Positions 1 through 7,688 of a stretch of 49,286 bases of DNA are shown here, piece after piece (position 1 is the first letter of the stretch; each line of letters begins with the position of its first letter). The notes under the pieces were generated by a model. The model did not search any database. It was not told the DNA's origin and saw nothing but the letters and a program-made list of their open reading frames with translations. Source of the DNA: DASYRM01 sp036004405. GTDB lineage: Bacteria; Acidobacteriota; Vicinamibacteria; Vicinamibacterales; UBA2999. The translations under genes were made by a program, and so were the position numbers. Where the stretch lies: assembly GCA_036004405.1 (NCBI GenBank), contig DASYRM010000221.1, positions 1 through 49,286 on the forward strand, written 5' to 3'.

Positions 1-315
1 GCCCACCGCCTCGAGGTCCACCATGGCGGCGCCGCGCATGGTGCCGTCGCCGAGCATCGTGACGTTGGGACTGCTCAGGCCGTCCGGCAGGTACGGCCGG
101 GCCCGGAAGACGAACCACGAATTGACCTCGTCTTCGCTCACCTCAATCCGCCGGGCGGCGGCCGTCGGGGGCTGCCCGCCGCGCTGCGTGATCTGGGTGA
201 TCTTCTTGGCGAGAGAGTCCGCCTGCTGGCGCGAGGCCGTCGCCCCCTGCAGGGAAGCGGCGGCGGCCGTCACGGCAACGGCGAGCACGAGGACGATGGC
301 GGTGCGGATTCGCAT
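1..315 (-). CDS. Secreted conserved protein of unknown function, 3' end outside window
   Basis: An open frame runs from an ATG at 315 off the left edge of the window, giving 105 codons with no stop. Residues 1 to about 25 form a typical Sec signal peptide: basic start (MRIR), a Val/Ala/Leu-rich core, then an Ala/Ser-rich cleavage region. The mature part begins with polar residues (SRQQADSLAKK) and contains the patch EVNSWFVFRARPYLP. Codon use is normal for the window. It is divergent from lexA, with 169 bases between the two start codons. I do not recognise a named family, so no function is assigned. It is most likely a periplasmic or exported protein. The coding call is good because signal peptide, frame and codon bias agree. 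Confidence 0.7.
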   Translation of the reverse strand, partial: MRIRTAIVLVLAVAVTAAAASLQGATASRQQADSLAKKITQITQRGGQPPTAAARRIEVSEDEVNSWFVFRARPYLPDGLSSPNVTMLGDGTMRGAAMVDLEAVG

Positions 316-412
316 GGAAACCTTGCCTTGGCAGACATGCTCTACGCAGGTCTGCCCCTTTCGACGAACCGTCCCGGACAGCGGTTGTTTCGAGTGTAGC
401 ACCGGACCGGGC

Positions 413-441
413 TTGTTCTTCGCCTTATCTTCGCATATAGT
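413..441 (+). promoter_or_regulatory. Probable lexA promoter
   Basis: TTGTTC (413-418) and TATAGT (436-441) are separated by exactly 17 bases, a good match to a sigma-70-type promoter in otherwise GC-rich DNA. Transcription would start near 448, leaving a leader of about 37 bases with AAGGAG (472-477) 7 bases before the lexA GTG. No LexA box of a known bacterial type is obvious; the nearest dyad is AACCG/CGGTT at 367-371/382-386. Confidence 0.55.
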
Positions 442-484
442 CACGGGCCGACGTCCGCTGTATCGGCGGCGAAGGAGAACGGCT

Positions 485-1090
485 GTGCTCCCACTGACGA
501 AACGCCAGCGCGAGATCCTCGATTACCTGAACGAGTTCATCCAGCGCCATGGCTACGCGCCGAGCCTCGAAGAGATCGGTCGCCAGTTCAGCCTCTCGTC
601 GCTGGCCACCGTGCACAAGCACCTCACCAACCTGCAGGAAAAGGGCTTCATTCGCCGGGCGTGGAACCGCAGCCGGTCGGTCGAGCTCGTGCCGGCTCGC
701 GTCGGCGGCCGCGCCGTCGAACTGCCGATGCTCGGCTTCGTCGCCGCCGGCGTGCCGATCGAGGCGGTGCCGGGCAGCGAAACGATTGCCGTGCCGGAGT
801 CGATGGCCGGTAAGCGCGACAGCTACGTGCTGCGCGTCCGCGGCGATTCGATGATCGACGAGCAGATCCGCGACGGCGACTTCGTCATCGTCGAGGACCG
901 GAAGTCGGCCGACAACGGCGAGATGGTCATTGCGCTCGTCGCCGGCCAGGACGTCACGCTGAAGAAGTTCTATCGCGACAACGGTAAGATCCGCCTGCAG
1001 CCGGCCAACCCGGCGATGCAGCCGATGCTCTTCGACCCGGACAACGTCCAGGTGCAGGGCGTCGTCGTCGGCGTGATGCGGCGCTACTGA
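485..1090 (+). CDS. lexA: LexA repressor (SOS response regulator, S24 self-cleaving protease)
   Basis: LexA represses DNA-damage genes and inactivates itself by autocleavage when RecA filaments form. The start is GTG at 485, not an upstream ATG in the same frame: it has an AAGGAG ribosome site 7 bases upstream and gives 201 residues, the usual LexA length. Residues 1-65 are the winged-helix DNA-binding domain (LTKRQREILDYL; the recognition helix region includes SLATVHKHLTNL). Residues 80-201 are the S24 peptidase domain, with the cleavage pair Ala88-Gly89, catalytic Ser122 in RGDSMID and catalytic Lys160 in DVTLKKF, all in the expected order. It is a single-gene unit with its own promoter, followed by two hairpin repeats. 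Identification is secure. Confidence 0.96.
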   Translation: MLPLTKRQREILDYLNEFIQRHGYAPSLEEIGRQFSLSSLATVHKHLTNLQEKGFIRRAWNRSRSVELVPARVGGRAVELPMLGFVAAGVPIEAVPGSETIAVPESMAGKRDSYVLRVRGDSMIDEQIRDGDFVIVEDRKSADNGEMVIALVAGQDVTLKKFYRDNGKIRLQPANPAMQPMLFDPDNVQVQGVVVGVMRRY

Positions 1091-1093
1091 CGT

Positions 1094-1149
1094 GGGGGCC
1101 GCCTTCAGGCGGCGAGCGTCTGTCGTAGGGGCCGCCTTTTAGGCGGCCC
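1094..1149 (+). repeat. Two tandem REP-like hairpins downstream of lexA
   Basis: The first hairpin is GCCGCCT-TC-AGGCGGC (1098-1113). The second is GGGCCGCCT-TTT-AGGCGGCCC (1129-1149), immediately preceded by GTAG (1125-1128). The second has a perfect 9-bp stem. Neither is followed by a T-tract, so they are not classical intrinsic terminators, although they may stabilise the lexA mRNA end. Hairpins of the same build recur at 9534, 19130, 19164, 23811 and 26975. Confidence 0.75.
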
Positions 1150-1212
1150 GTTCTGTGTACGTGGGGGCGGGTCTTCAGATCCGGCCGACGAGCGGCCGGA
1201 CCATAATCGGGC

Positions 1213-1545
1213 ATGAGCGATCAACAGCCCCCCGCCCGCAAGCAGATCAACTTCTCCATCGTGCCCGACGAGCAGCCCGGCGAGCCGCGCACCTACGCCA
1301 ACTTCTGCTCCATCTCGCACACGCCGTTCGACTTCACCCTGACCTTCTGCGAGGTGATGCCGCTCTCGGAGCGCGAGCTCAAAGCGGCCGAGCAGGAGCA
1401 CGTCGTCCGGGCGCCCGTCCGCTCGCGGGTGGTGGTGCCGGTGCAGTTCGTCCCCAACCTGATTGCCGCGCTGCAGGAGCATCTCCGCGTGTTCTCGGAG
1501 AGCTACTCGAACGTCGGCTGGACGAAGGCCGACCCGATTCATTGA
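1213..1545 (+). CDS. DUF3467 domain protein
   Basis: A 110-residue protein with the pattern typical of the DUF3467 family: a YANFCSISHTPFDF segment at residues 28-41, then FTLTFCEVMP, and a C-terminal stretch (VVVPVQFVPNLIAALQEHL) with the family's conserved promoter-proximal beta/alpha look. The family is small, cytoplasmic and functionally uncharacterised. The ATG at 1213 has CATAAT (1202-1207) only 5 bases upstream and no Shine-Dalgarno sequence, suggesting a leaderless transcript. It is the first gene of a tight run: nth begins 4 bases after its stop. That position suggests co-expression with DNA-repair and rRNA-modification genes but does not reveal its job. Confidence 0.85.
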   Translation: MSDQQPPARKQINFSIVPDEQPGEPRTYANFCSISHTPFDFTLTFCEVMPLSERELKAAEQEHVVRAPVRSRVVVPVQFVPNLIAALQEHLRVFSESYSNVGWTKADPIH

Positions 1546-1549
1546 CGGC

Positions 1550-2284
1550 ATGAAGTCGCCGCAGACGACGCGTCGGATCATCGAGGCACTCGCCGGCCTC
1601 TACCCCGGCGCCGACACCGAGCTGCGTTATCGCAACGCGTTCGAGCTGCTGGTGGCGACGATGCTGTCGGCGCAGTCGACCGACGCGCGGGTCAACATCG
1701 TGACGCCGGCGCTCTTTGGCCGCTATCCCGACGCGCGGACGCTCGCGGCCGCGACGCCGGCCGAGCTCGAGCCGCAGATCCTGTCGACTGGCTTCTTCCG
1801 GCAGAAGTCGAAGGCGCTCGTGACCATGGCGCAGATCCTCGTGCGCGACCATGGCGGCCAGGTGCCGGCCGACATGGACGCGCTCACGACGCTGCCCGGC
1901 GTCGGGCGCAAGACGGCCAACGTCGTGCTGGGTCACGCGCTGGGAGTGCCGGGCCTGCCCGTCGATCGCCACGTGCTGCGCGTGGCCAACCGCATCGGCA
2001 TCGCCGAGGGCGACGACCCGGTGGCGGTGGAGACGCAACTCTGCGAGCGGCTGCCCGACACGATGTGGACGCTCGCGTCCGACGTCCAGATCCTGCACGG
2101 CCGCCGCGTGTGCCGGCCCACCAACCCGCTCTGCGATCAGTGCCCGGCGGCGGACGACTGCGTCTACTTCGCCTCGCTCCAACGCGAGGCGCGCAGCGCG
2201 CGGCCGAAAGCGCGGTCCAGCGCCAAGGCCACCAAGACGGCGCGACGCATGAAGACCGCCACCGCCTCGAAGAAGCGGCGATGA
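1550..2284 (+). CDS. nth: Endonuclease III (DNA glycosylase/AP lyase)
   Basis: Removes oxidised pyrimidines and nicks abasic sites in base excision repair. The 244-residue protein has the helix-hairpin-helix motif LPGVGRKTANVV at 115-126 with catalytic Lys121, catalytic Asp139 in the segment PVDRHVLRVANR, and a C-terminal [4Fe-4S] loop with Cys188, Cys195, Cys198 and Cys204 in the exact C-X6-C-X2-C-X5-C spacing. After the cluster it has about 35 extra residues rich in Lys, Arg and Ala, probably a disordered DNA-binding tail. The ATG at 1550 was chosen because homology begins there and it lies 4 bases after the DUF3467 stop. The next gene starts inside its stop (ATGA). Confidence 0.96.
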   Translation: MKSPQTTRRIIEALAGLYPGADTELRYRNAFELLVATMLSAQSTDARVNIVTPALFGRYPDARTLAAATPAELEPQILSTGFFRQKSKALVTMAQILVRDHGGQVPADMDALTTLPGVGRKTANVVLGHALGVPGLPVDRHVLRVANRIGIAEGDDPVAVETQLCERLPDTMWTLASDVQILHGRRVCRPTNPLCDQCPAADDCVYFASLQREARSARPKARSSAKATKTARRMKTATASKKRR

Positions 2285-2694
2285 CGCGCGCGGCGTTCGA
2301 GCGCCTCGTCGCCGAGGCCATCACGCTCATTCCGCGCCGGTTCCGCGACGAGATGCGCAACATCGCCATCGTCGTCGAAGACGACCCGACCGACGAGCTG
2401 CTCGAGGCGATGGAAATCGAGCCGCCCGACTCGCTGTACGGGCTCTACGAAGGCACGCCGCTGCCCGAACGTCAGTGGGCGGACGGCAACCGGCTGCCCG
2501 ACCGCGTCACCATCTTCCAACGCCCGATCGAAGAAGACTGCGACGACGAGGACGACGTCCGCGCCGTCATCGGCGAGACGCTCATCCACGAGATCGGGCA
2601 CTACTTCGGCCTCAGCGAAGAGGAGATCGAGGAGATCGAAGAGCGCTACTGGCGGGGCGACACGCTCGGACCGGACGAGGACGACGAGGAGTGA
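2281..2694 (+). CDS. Zincin-like metallopeptidase (PF06262-type)
   Basis: A 137-residue acidic protein. Residues 103-111 read HEIGHYFGL, a zinc-binding HExxH motif, followed by SEEEIEEIEERYW with further acidic candidate ligands. Length and motif match the small 'metallopeptidase family / possible zincin' group often found in Actinobacteria, Chloroflexi and Acidobacteria. The cellular substrate is not known, and proteolysis has to my knowledge not been shown for most members. The start ATG overlaps the nth stop (ATGA), and the gene's own stop overlaps the rsmA GTG (GTGA), so the three are probably translationally coupled. No signal peptide is present, so it acts in the cytoplasm. Confidence 0.85.
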   Translation: MTRAAFERLVAEAITLIPRRFRDEMRNIAIVVEDDPTDELLEAMEIEPPDSLYGLYEGTPLPERQWADGNRLPDRVTIFQRPIEEDCDDEDDVRAVIGETLIHEIGHYFGLSEEEIEEIEERYWRGDTLGPDEDDEE

Positions 2695-3479
2695 GGGCGC
2701 GGAAGCGATTCGGCCAGCATTTCCTCGAGCCGGCGTGGGTGGCCAAGCTCGTCGCGGCGATCGCTCCGCAGCCCGGCGACACGTTCCTGGAGATCGGGCC
2801 CGGCCGTGGTGCGCTGACGACGGCGCTGGCGGCGCGAGCCGGACGGCTCGTCGCGGTGGAAATCGATCGCGACCTCGCGGCGGCGCTTCCAGAACGGGTG
2901 CCCCCGACCGTTCGCGTCGTCGAAGGCGACTTCCTGGAGATCGATCTCGCAGCGCTGCTCGCCGGCGAGCGCCTGCCGCTGCGCGTGGCAGGCAACCTGC
3001 CGTACAACGTGGCGACGCCGATTCTGGCGGCGATCCTGGCCGCCGCGGCGGGCGGCGGCGTGTTTGCCGACGCCACGGTGATGCTGCAGAAGGAGGTGGC
3101 CGACCGCCTCGTGGCCGCTCCGGGGTCGGCCGACTACGGCCCGCTGGCGCTCGCCGTGGCGCTCGACGCCGACGCCGAGAGCGTGCTGACCCTCCCCCCC
3201 GGTGCGTTCCGTCCCCCTCCCAAAGTGACCTCCGCCGTCGTCCAGCTGCGCTTCCGCCCGCCGGCAGTGGAGGTCGGCGACCGTGCCGTGTTCTCGCGCC
3301 TGGTCCGGGGCGCCTTCCAGCAGCGCCGCAAGACGATCCTCAACGCGCTCGGCCCGCCGGCAGCGACGCTGGGCCATGACGCCTCGGATCTCCTTCTGCG
3401 CGCGGGAGTTGACCCGAAGATCCGCCCCGGCGATCTCTCGCTCGAGGGGTTCGCGGCGCTTTCGCGGGCTGTGCTATAG
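2691..3479 (+). CDS. rsmA: 16S rRNA (adenine1518/1519-N6)-dimethyltransferase
   Basis: RsmA (KsgA) dimethylates two adjacent adenines near the 3' end of 16S rRNA during small-subunit maturation. The 262-residue product begins KRFGQHFLEP, the conserved family N-terminus. It has the SAM-binding motif FLEIGPGRGALT (32-43), an acidic ribose-binding VEIDR (56-60), EGDFLEID, and the catalytic NLPY at 102-105. The C-terminal region has the helical target-recognition features, including FQQRRKTILNAL. The start is GTG at 2691, which overlaps the previous stop as GTGA. The final codons overlap a TATAGT box that may belong to the RNase J promoter. Confidence 0.95.
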   Translation: MRARKRFGQHFLEPAWVAKLVAAIAPQPGDTFLEIGPGRGALTTALAARAGRLVAVEIDRDLAAALPERVPPTVRVVEGDFLEIDLAALLAGERLPLRVAGNLPYNVATPILAAILAAAAGGGVFADATVMLQKEVADRLVAAPGSADYGPLALAVALDADAESVLTLPPGAFRPPPKVTSAVVQLRFRPPAVEVGDRAVFSRLVRGAFQQRRKTILNALGPPAATLGHDASDLLLRAGVDPKIRPGDLSLEGFAALSRAVL

Positions 3480-3695
3480 TTTTTCACCCGAAGTCGTTGA
3501 GCCCGCCAGCTTTTTGGGCGTTCCCAGGCGCCCACAGGACGCGTAGCCAAGGCACGGCGTCCGCGGCCACGCGATTGCTCGCCAGAGCACACCGCTGGCC
3601 TGAAGTGCACGGCCCGTGAGACCGAAAAGGGGCTCGCAGGTGGAAGTGTCGTCCGTACGAAGTGCGGGCAATCGAGCACTGTCTCTGGGACCAGG
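3475..3695 (+). promoter_or_regulatory. Possible promoter and long leader of RNase J gene
   Basis: TATAGT at 3475-3480 overlaps the rsmA stop codon and is followed by a run of T; no convincing -35 box precedes it. If used, the RNase J transcript would have a leader of about 209 bases (3487-3695) with no open frame I can support. A short GGGCG/CGCCC pairing lies near 3519-3535. I could not match the leader to any riboswitch or small RNA family by eye. Confidence 0.3.
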
Positions 3696-5387
3696 ATGGA
3701 TCAGGCTGCTCCCCCCGTCGTGACGCCCGCGACGCTCGAGGTCGTTCCCCTCGGCGGACTCGGCGAGTTCGGCATGAACATGATGGCCGTGTCATGGGAG
3801 GACACCACTGTCCTCATCGACGCCGGCGTGATGTTCCCCGACCCCGATCAGCTCGGCGTCGACCTGATCATCCCGGACTTCACCTACCTCGAATCCCGCC
3901 GCGATCAGATCAAGGCGCTCGTGCTGACACACGGCCACGAGGACCACATCGGCGCCGTGCCGCACGTGATGCCGCTCTTCGACGGCCCGGTCTACGGCAC
4001 CGCCATGACGCTGGCGCTCGTCGAGCCGAAACTGGAGGAGCACGACATCGATCCGGGCTCGCGCCTGACGAAGATCCGGCCGCGCCAGACGGTGACCATC
4101 GGGCCGCTGTCGCTCGAGTTCATCCGCGTCACGCACAGCATGCCCGACTGCGTGGCGGTGGCGATCACCTGCCCGGTGGGCGTGGTGCTCTTCACCGGCG
4201 ACTTCAAGATCGACCAGACGCCCATCGACGGAGAGCACTTCGATCTGCACCGCTTCGCCGAGCTTGGGGCGCAGGGCGTGCTGGCGCTCTTTTCCGACAG
4301 CACCAACATCGATCGCAAGGGCTTCACCGGCCCCGAAATCGACGTCATCGAGGCCTTCGAGGAGGTCTTCACCAGCACCGAAGGCAAGCTGGTGGTCGCG
4401 ACCTTCTCGTCGAGCGTCTACCGCATGCAGGTGCTGGTGGACCTGGCGGTGCAGTTCGACCGGCGCGTCGCCTTCGTGGGGCGCAGCATGGAGCGCACCA
4501 GCGAGATCGCGCAGCGGCTCGGATACTTGAAAATCCCCTCGGGCGTCCAGATCCGCGACAACGAGATTGCCAACTTCTCGGGCCAGGACGTGCTGTGCAT
4601 CGCCACCGGCTCGCAAGGCGAGCCGCAGGCGGCGCTCTCCCGCATCGCCATCGACGACCATCGCTTCGTCCGCCTGGGGCCCGATGACACCGTGGTCTTC
4701 TCGGCCCGCGCCATCCCCGGCAACGAGAAGGCCATCGCGCGGACGATGAGCCACGTCGCCCGCCGCGGCGCCCACGTCATCACCGACGGGATGAAGCACG
4801 TCCACGTCTCGGGCCACGGATCCGAGGAAGAGCTCAAGCTGGTGCTGTCACTGGTGCGGCCGCGCTACTTCGTACCGGTGCACGGGGAATACCGCCAGCT
4901 GGCGCAGCACGCGCGGGTGGCGCGCCGGGTGCTGGCCGGATCGGATCGTTCGGTGCAGGTGCTGCTGGCGCAGGACGGCGACATCATCCAGTTCGACAAA
5001 GCGGGCGCGCGCATCGCCGACAAAGCCCCCACCGGGCGTGTGCTGATCGACGTCACGCGCGTCGGCGAGGTCGGGGACGAAGTCCTGCGCGACCGGCGGC
5101 ATATCTCCGCCGACGGCATCGTCGTCGCGGTGGTGGCGATCAGCCGCGGTACCGGCGCGCTCGCCGGCCCGCCGGAGCTCGTGGCGCGCGGCTTCGTGTC
5201 GGGCGACGACGACGCGCTCTTCGACGACGCCGCCAGCGCGATTGCCGAGTGCATTCAGGCCTCGAGGGTGGAGGAACGCACGGACCAGGGGCTGATGACC
5301 GAGAAGCTGCGCGTCGAGCTGCGCCGCTTCTTCAAGAAACGTTCGGGCCGCCGACCGCTGGTCCTGCCCGTGCTGATGGAGATTTAG
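3696..5387 (+). CDS. rnj: Ribonuclease J (metallo-beta-lactamase/beta-CASP nuclease)
   Basis: A 563-residue RNase J acting in mRNA decay and rRNA maturation as a 5'-exonuclease and/or endonuclease. Visible features: LGGLGEFGMNM (19-29); the zinc motif HGHEDH at 79-84; His147 in RVTHSMPD; Asp169 in FTGDFKID; the beta-CASP domain from about 205 to 345 with ATGSQGEP and RAIPGNE; then VHVSGHG and PVHGEYRQL, which carry the later metal and phosphate-binding histidines. The C-terminal 110 residues match the RNase J C-terminal domain. Length is typical. The ATG at 3696 is preceded only by a weak purine stretch. The stop TAG is directly abutted by the ftsK GTG, so the two are likely cotranscribed. 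Confidence 0.94.
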   Translation: MDQAAPPVVTPATLEVVPLGGLGEFGMNMMAVSWEDTTVLIDAGVMFPDPDQLGVDLIIPDFTYLESRRDQIKALVLTHGHEDHIGAVPHVMPLFDGPVYGTAMTLALVEPKLEEHDIDPGSRLTKIRPRQTVTIGPLSLEFIRVTHSMPDCVAVAITCPVGVVLFTGDFKIDQTPIDGEHFDLHRFAELGAQGVLALFSDSTNIDRKGFTGPEIDVIEAFEEVFTSTEGKLVVATFSSSVYRMQVLVDLAVQFDRRVAFVGRSMERTSEIAQRLGYLKIPSGVQIRDNEIANFSGQDVLCIATGSQGEPQAALSRIAIDDHRFVRLGPDDTVVFSARAIPGNEKAIARTMSHVARRGAHVITDGMKHVHVSGHGSEEELKLVLSLVRPRYFVPVHGEYRQLAQHARVARRVLAGSDRSVQVLLAQDGDIIQFDKAGARIADKAPTGRVLIDVTRVGEVGDEVLRDRRHISADGIVVAVVAISRGTGALAGPPELVARGFVSGDDDALFDDAASAIAECIQASRVEERTDQGLMTEKLRVELRRFFKKRSGRRPLVLPVLMEI

Positions 5388-7688
5388 GTGGCCGCTTCGA
5401 GTATTTCCCGCCGTATCAGCGAGTTCGTGGGCGTCGCGCTCTTCGCGATGGCGCTCATCTGGCTGATCTCGCTCGTCACCTACGAGCCGTCCGACCCGGT
5501 GTGGTTCTTCACCACCGGCGTGTCGCACCCGCCCGCCAACTTCGTGGGGCGCGTTGGAGCCTTTCTCGCCGAGCTCTCGTTTCAGCTCTTCGGCTACGGC
5601 GCCTACTTCCTGCCCGGGGCCGTCGGCGTCGTCGGCTGGCACTACTTCTGGTGCCAGACGCCGGATGCCGCGTATACGAAAGCCTTTGGCGGCGTGCTGC
5701 TCCTCATCTGCGCCAGCGCCTTCTTCAGCCTGGTGCTCGGCAGCACCGAGCTGGCGGCCAAGACGTTCGACGCCGGCGGCACCGTGGGCGCCGGTCTCGG
5801 GCTGGCGCTCGCCGAGTACCTCAATCGCACCGGTTCGATCATCGTGCTGCTGACCGCGATGATGCTCTCGGTGATCATGGCCACGCAGTTCTCGTTCGGG
5901 CGCATGTTCGCGACGGCCACGGTGGGGTCGCGCGACATCTCCGAGCGCGGGCTGGGCCTGGTCCGCGGCTGGCTCGACGAGCGGCGGCGCGAGCGCGCCC
6001 GCCGCGAGGTCATCGCCAAGCACACCAAGAAGTCCGGCGTCGCACCGGTGATCAAGCCGCCCAAGCTCGAGGCCGCGCCGCCACCGCCCAAGACCGCGCC
6101 CAAGCCGGACGCGAAGTCCGAGGCTGAACCGGCGGCCCGCCCGCCGGTGGTGCGGAAGGCGGTGACGCCGTCGCTGCTGCCGGATCCGGAGCCACCGAAG
6201 GCGCCGGCCCAGCGCAAGAACGGGGCGTTCACGCTGCCACCGCATTCGCTGCTCGACGCCCCGAAGGCCGAGCAGAAGATCGACGAGCGCCAACTGATGG
6301 CGCTCGCGGGCCAGCTCCAGGAAAAGTGCCGCGAGTTCGCCGTCGAAGGTCAGGTCGCGCAGATTCATCCCGGCCCGGTCGTGACCACCTTCGAGTTCAA
6401 GCCCGACGCCGGCGTGAAGTACAGCAAGGTGACGGGGCTGGCCGACGATCTGTGCCTGGCCATGCAGGCCGAATCGGTGCTGATCGATCGCATCCCGGGC
6501 AAGTCCACGGTCGGCATCCAGATTCCCAACCCGAACCGCGAAGCGATCTCCCTGCGCGAGCTACTCGAATCGGACGGCTACCAGCGCTCGACCTCGAAGC
6601 TGACCCTGGCGCTCGGCAAGACCATCCACGGCGAGCCGTACTTCGCGGATCTCGCCACGATGCCGCATCTGCTCATCGCCGGATCGACCGGTACCGGCAA
6701 GTCGGTCGGCCTCAACGCGATGCTCACGAGCATCCTCTATCGCGCGACGCCCGACGACGTGCGGCTGATCATGATCGACCCCAAGCGGCTCGAGCTGGGG
6801 ATGTACGAAGAGATCCCACATCTGCTCACGCCGGTCGTCGTCGACCCGAAAAAGGCCGCCAACGCCCTGCGCTGGGCGGTCCGCGAAATGGAGGAGCGCT
6901 ACAAGACGCTGGCCGCCGAGGGGGTCCGGAACATCGAGCAGTACAACCGCAACATCCGCCTGGTGCTGCAGGAGCGCGGTGCCGCGGCGGCCAACGATCC
7001 GGAAGCGCCCAAGCCGCTGCCCTTCGTGGTGGTGGTGATCGACGAGCTCGCCGACCTGATGATGGTGGCCAGCAACGAGGTCGAGGAATCGATCTGCCGC
7101 CTGGCGCAGATGGCCCGCGCCGTCGGCATCCATCTGATTCTCGCGACCCAGCGCCCGTCGGTGGATGTCATCACCGGCCTCATCAAGGCCAATCTGCCGT
7201 CGCGGATCTCGTTCCGCGTGTCGTCGAAGACCGATTCGCGCACGATTCTCGACGGCACCGGCGCCGAGCAGCTGCTCGGCAAGGGCGACATGCTGTACAT
7301 GCCGCCGGCCTCGTCCCGCTGCCTCCGCCTGCACGGCCCCTACATCTCCGAGCAGGAGAGCGCACGCCTCGCCAGCTTCCTGCGCAAGCAGGGCAAGCCG
7401 GTCTTCGACGAGACGATTACCGCCGAGGACGAGGACAAGAACGGGCCCGCGGCGCTCGACTTCGAGAAGGACGAGCTGTTCGACGAGGCGGCGCGGATCG
7501 TCGTCACCAGCGGCCAGGTCTCGATTTCGTACCTGCAGCGCAAGCTGCGCGTCGGCTTCAGCCGCGCCGCACGCCTGGTGGACATGATGGAAGCCGACGG
7601 CCTGGTGTCGGCCGGAGCCAGCGGCAAGGCGCGCGAAGTGCTCGTGGATCGGAACTACTTCGATGAGATCGACGGCCATCCGCGTTAG
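5388..7688 (+). CDS. ftsK: FtsK/SpoIIIE DNA translocase
   Basis: Septum-localised ATPase that pumps the terminus region of the chromosome during division. The 766-residue protein starts at GTG 5388 directly after the RNase J stop. Residues 1-170 hold four hydrophobic segments (around 13-31, 52-88, 101-119 and 150-168). A Pro/Ala/Lys-rich linker of about 100 residues follows. The motor domain has Walker A GSTGTGKS (about 433-440), Walker B VVVIDELADL (about 547-556) and ATQRPSVDVITG. The C-terminal winged-helix gamma domain (about 700-766) contains ISYLQRKLRVGFSRAARLVDMME, the segment that in characterised homologues recognises KOPS-type polar DNA sequences. The next gene begins 26 bases before its stop. 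Confidence 0.96.
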   Translation: MAASSISRRISEFVGVALFAMALIWLISLVTYEPSDPVWFFTTGVSHPPANFVGRVGAFLAELSFQLFGYGAYFLPGAVGVVGWHYFWCQTPDAAYTKAFGGVLLLICASAFFSLVLGSTELAAKTFDAGGTVGAGLGLALAEYLNRTGSIIVLLTAMMLSVIMATQFSFGRMFATATVGSRDISERGLGLVRGWLDERRRERARREVIAKHTKKSGVAPVIKPPKLEAAPPPPKTAPKPDAKSEAEPAARPPVVRKAVTPSLLPDPEPPKAPAQRKNGAFTLPPHSLLDAPKAEQKIDERQLMALAGQLQEKCREFAVEGQVAQIHPGPVVTTFEFKPDAGVKYSKVTGLADDLCLAMQAESVLIDRIPGKSTVGIQIPNPNREAISLRELLESDGYQRSTSKLTLALGKTIHGEPYFADLATMPHLLIAGSTGTGKSVGLNAMLTSILYRATPDDVRLIMIDPKRLELGMYEEIPHLLTPVVVDPKKAANALRWAVREMEERYKTLAAEGVRNIEQYNRNIRLVLQERGAAAANDPEAPKPLPFVVVVIDELADLMMVASNEVEESICRLAQMARAVGIHLILATQRPSVDVITGLIKANLPSRISFRVSSKTDSRTILDGTGAEQLLGKGDMLYMPPASSRCLRLHGPYISEQESARLASFLRKQGKPVFDETITAEDEDKNGPAALDFEKDELFDEAARIVVTSGQVSISYLQRKLRVGFSRAARLVDMMEADGLVSAGASGKAREVLVDRNYFDEIDGHPR

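Noticed and set aside
23..484. Upstream extension of LexA to an ATG at 23
   Set aside because: The extension overlaps the divergent secreted protein gene and the lexA promoter; the GTG at 485 has a good ribosome site and gives the normal LexA length.
3480..3695. 4.5S RNA, RNase P RNA, 6S or tmRNA in the gap before RNase J
   Set aside because: A short AGCCAAGGCA stretch recalls 4.5S RNA but the conserved GGTCAGG and GGAAG core is missing, and no signature of the other RNAs is present.
4848..6368. 506-codon minus-strand frame opposite RNase J/ftsK
   Set aside because: Arg/Leu/Gly-rich, no recognisable motif, and both plus-strand genes are secure.
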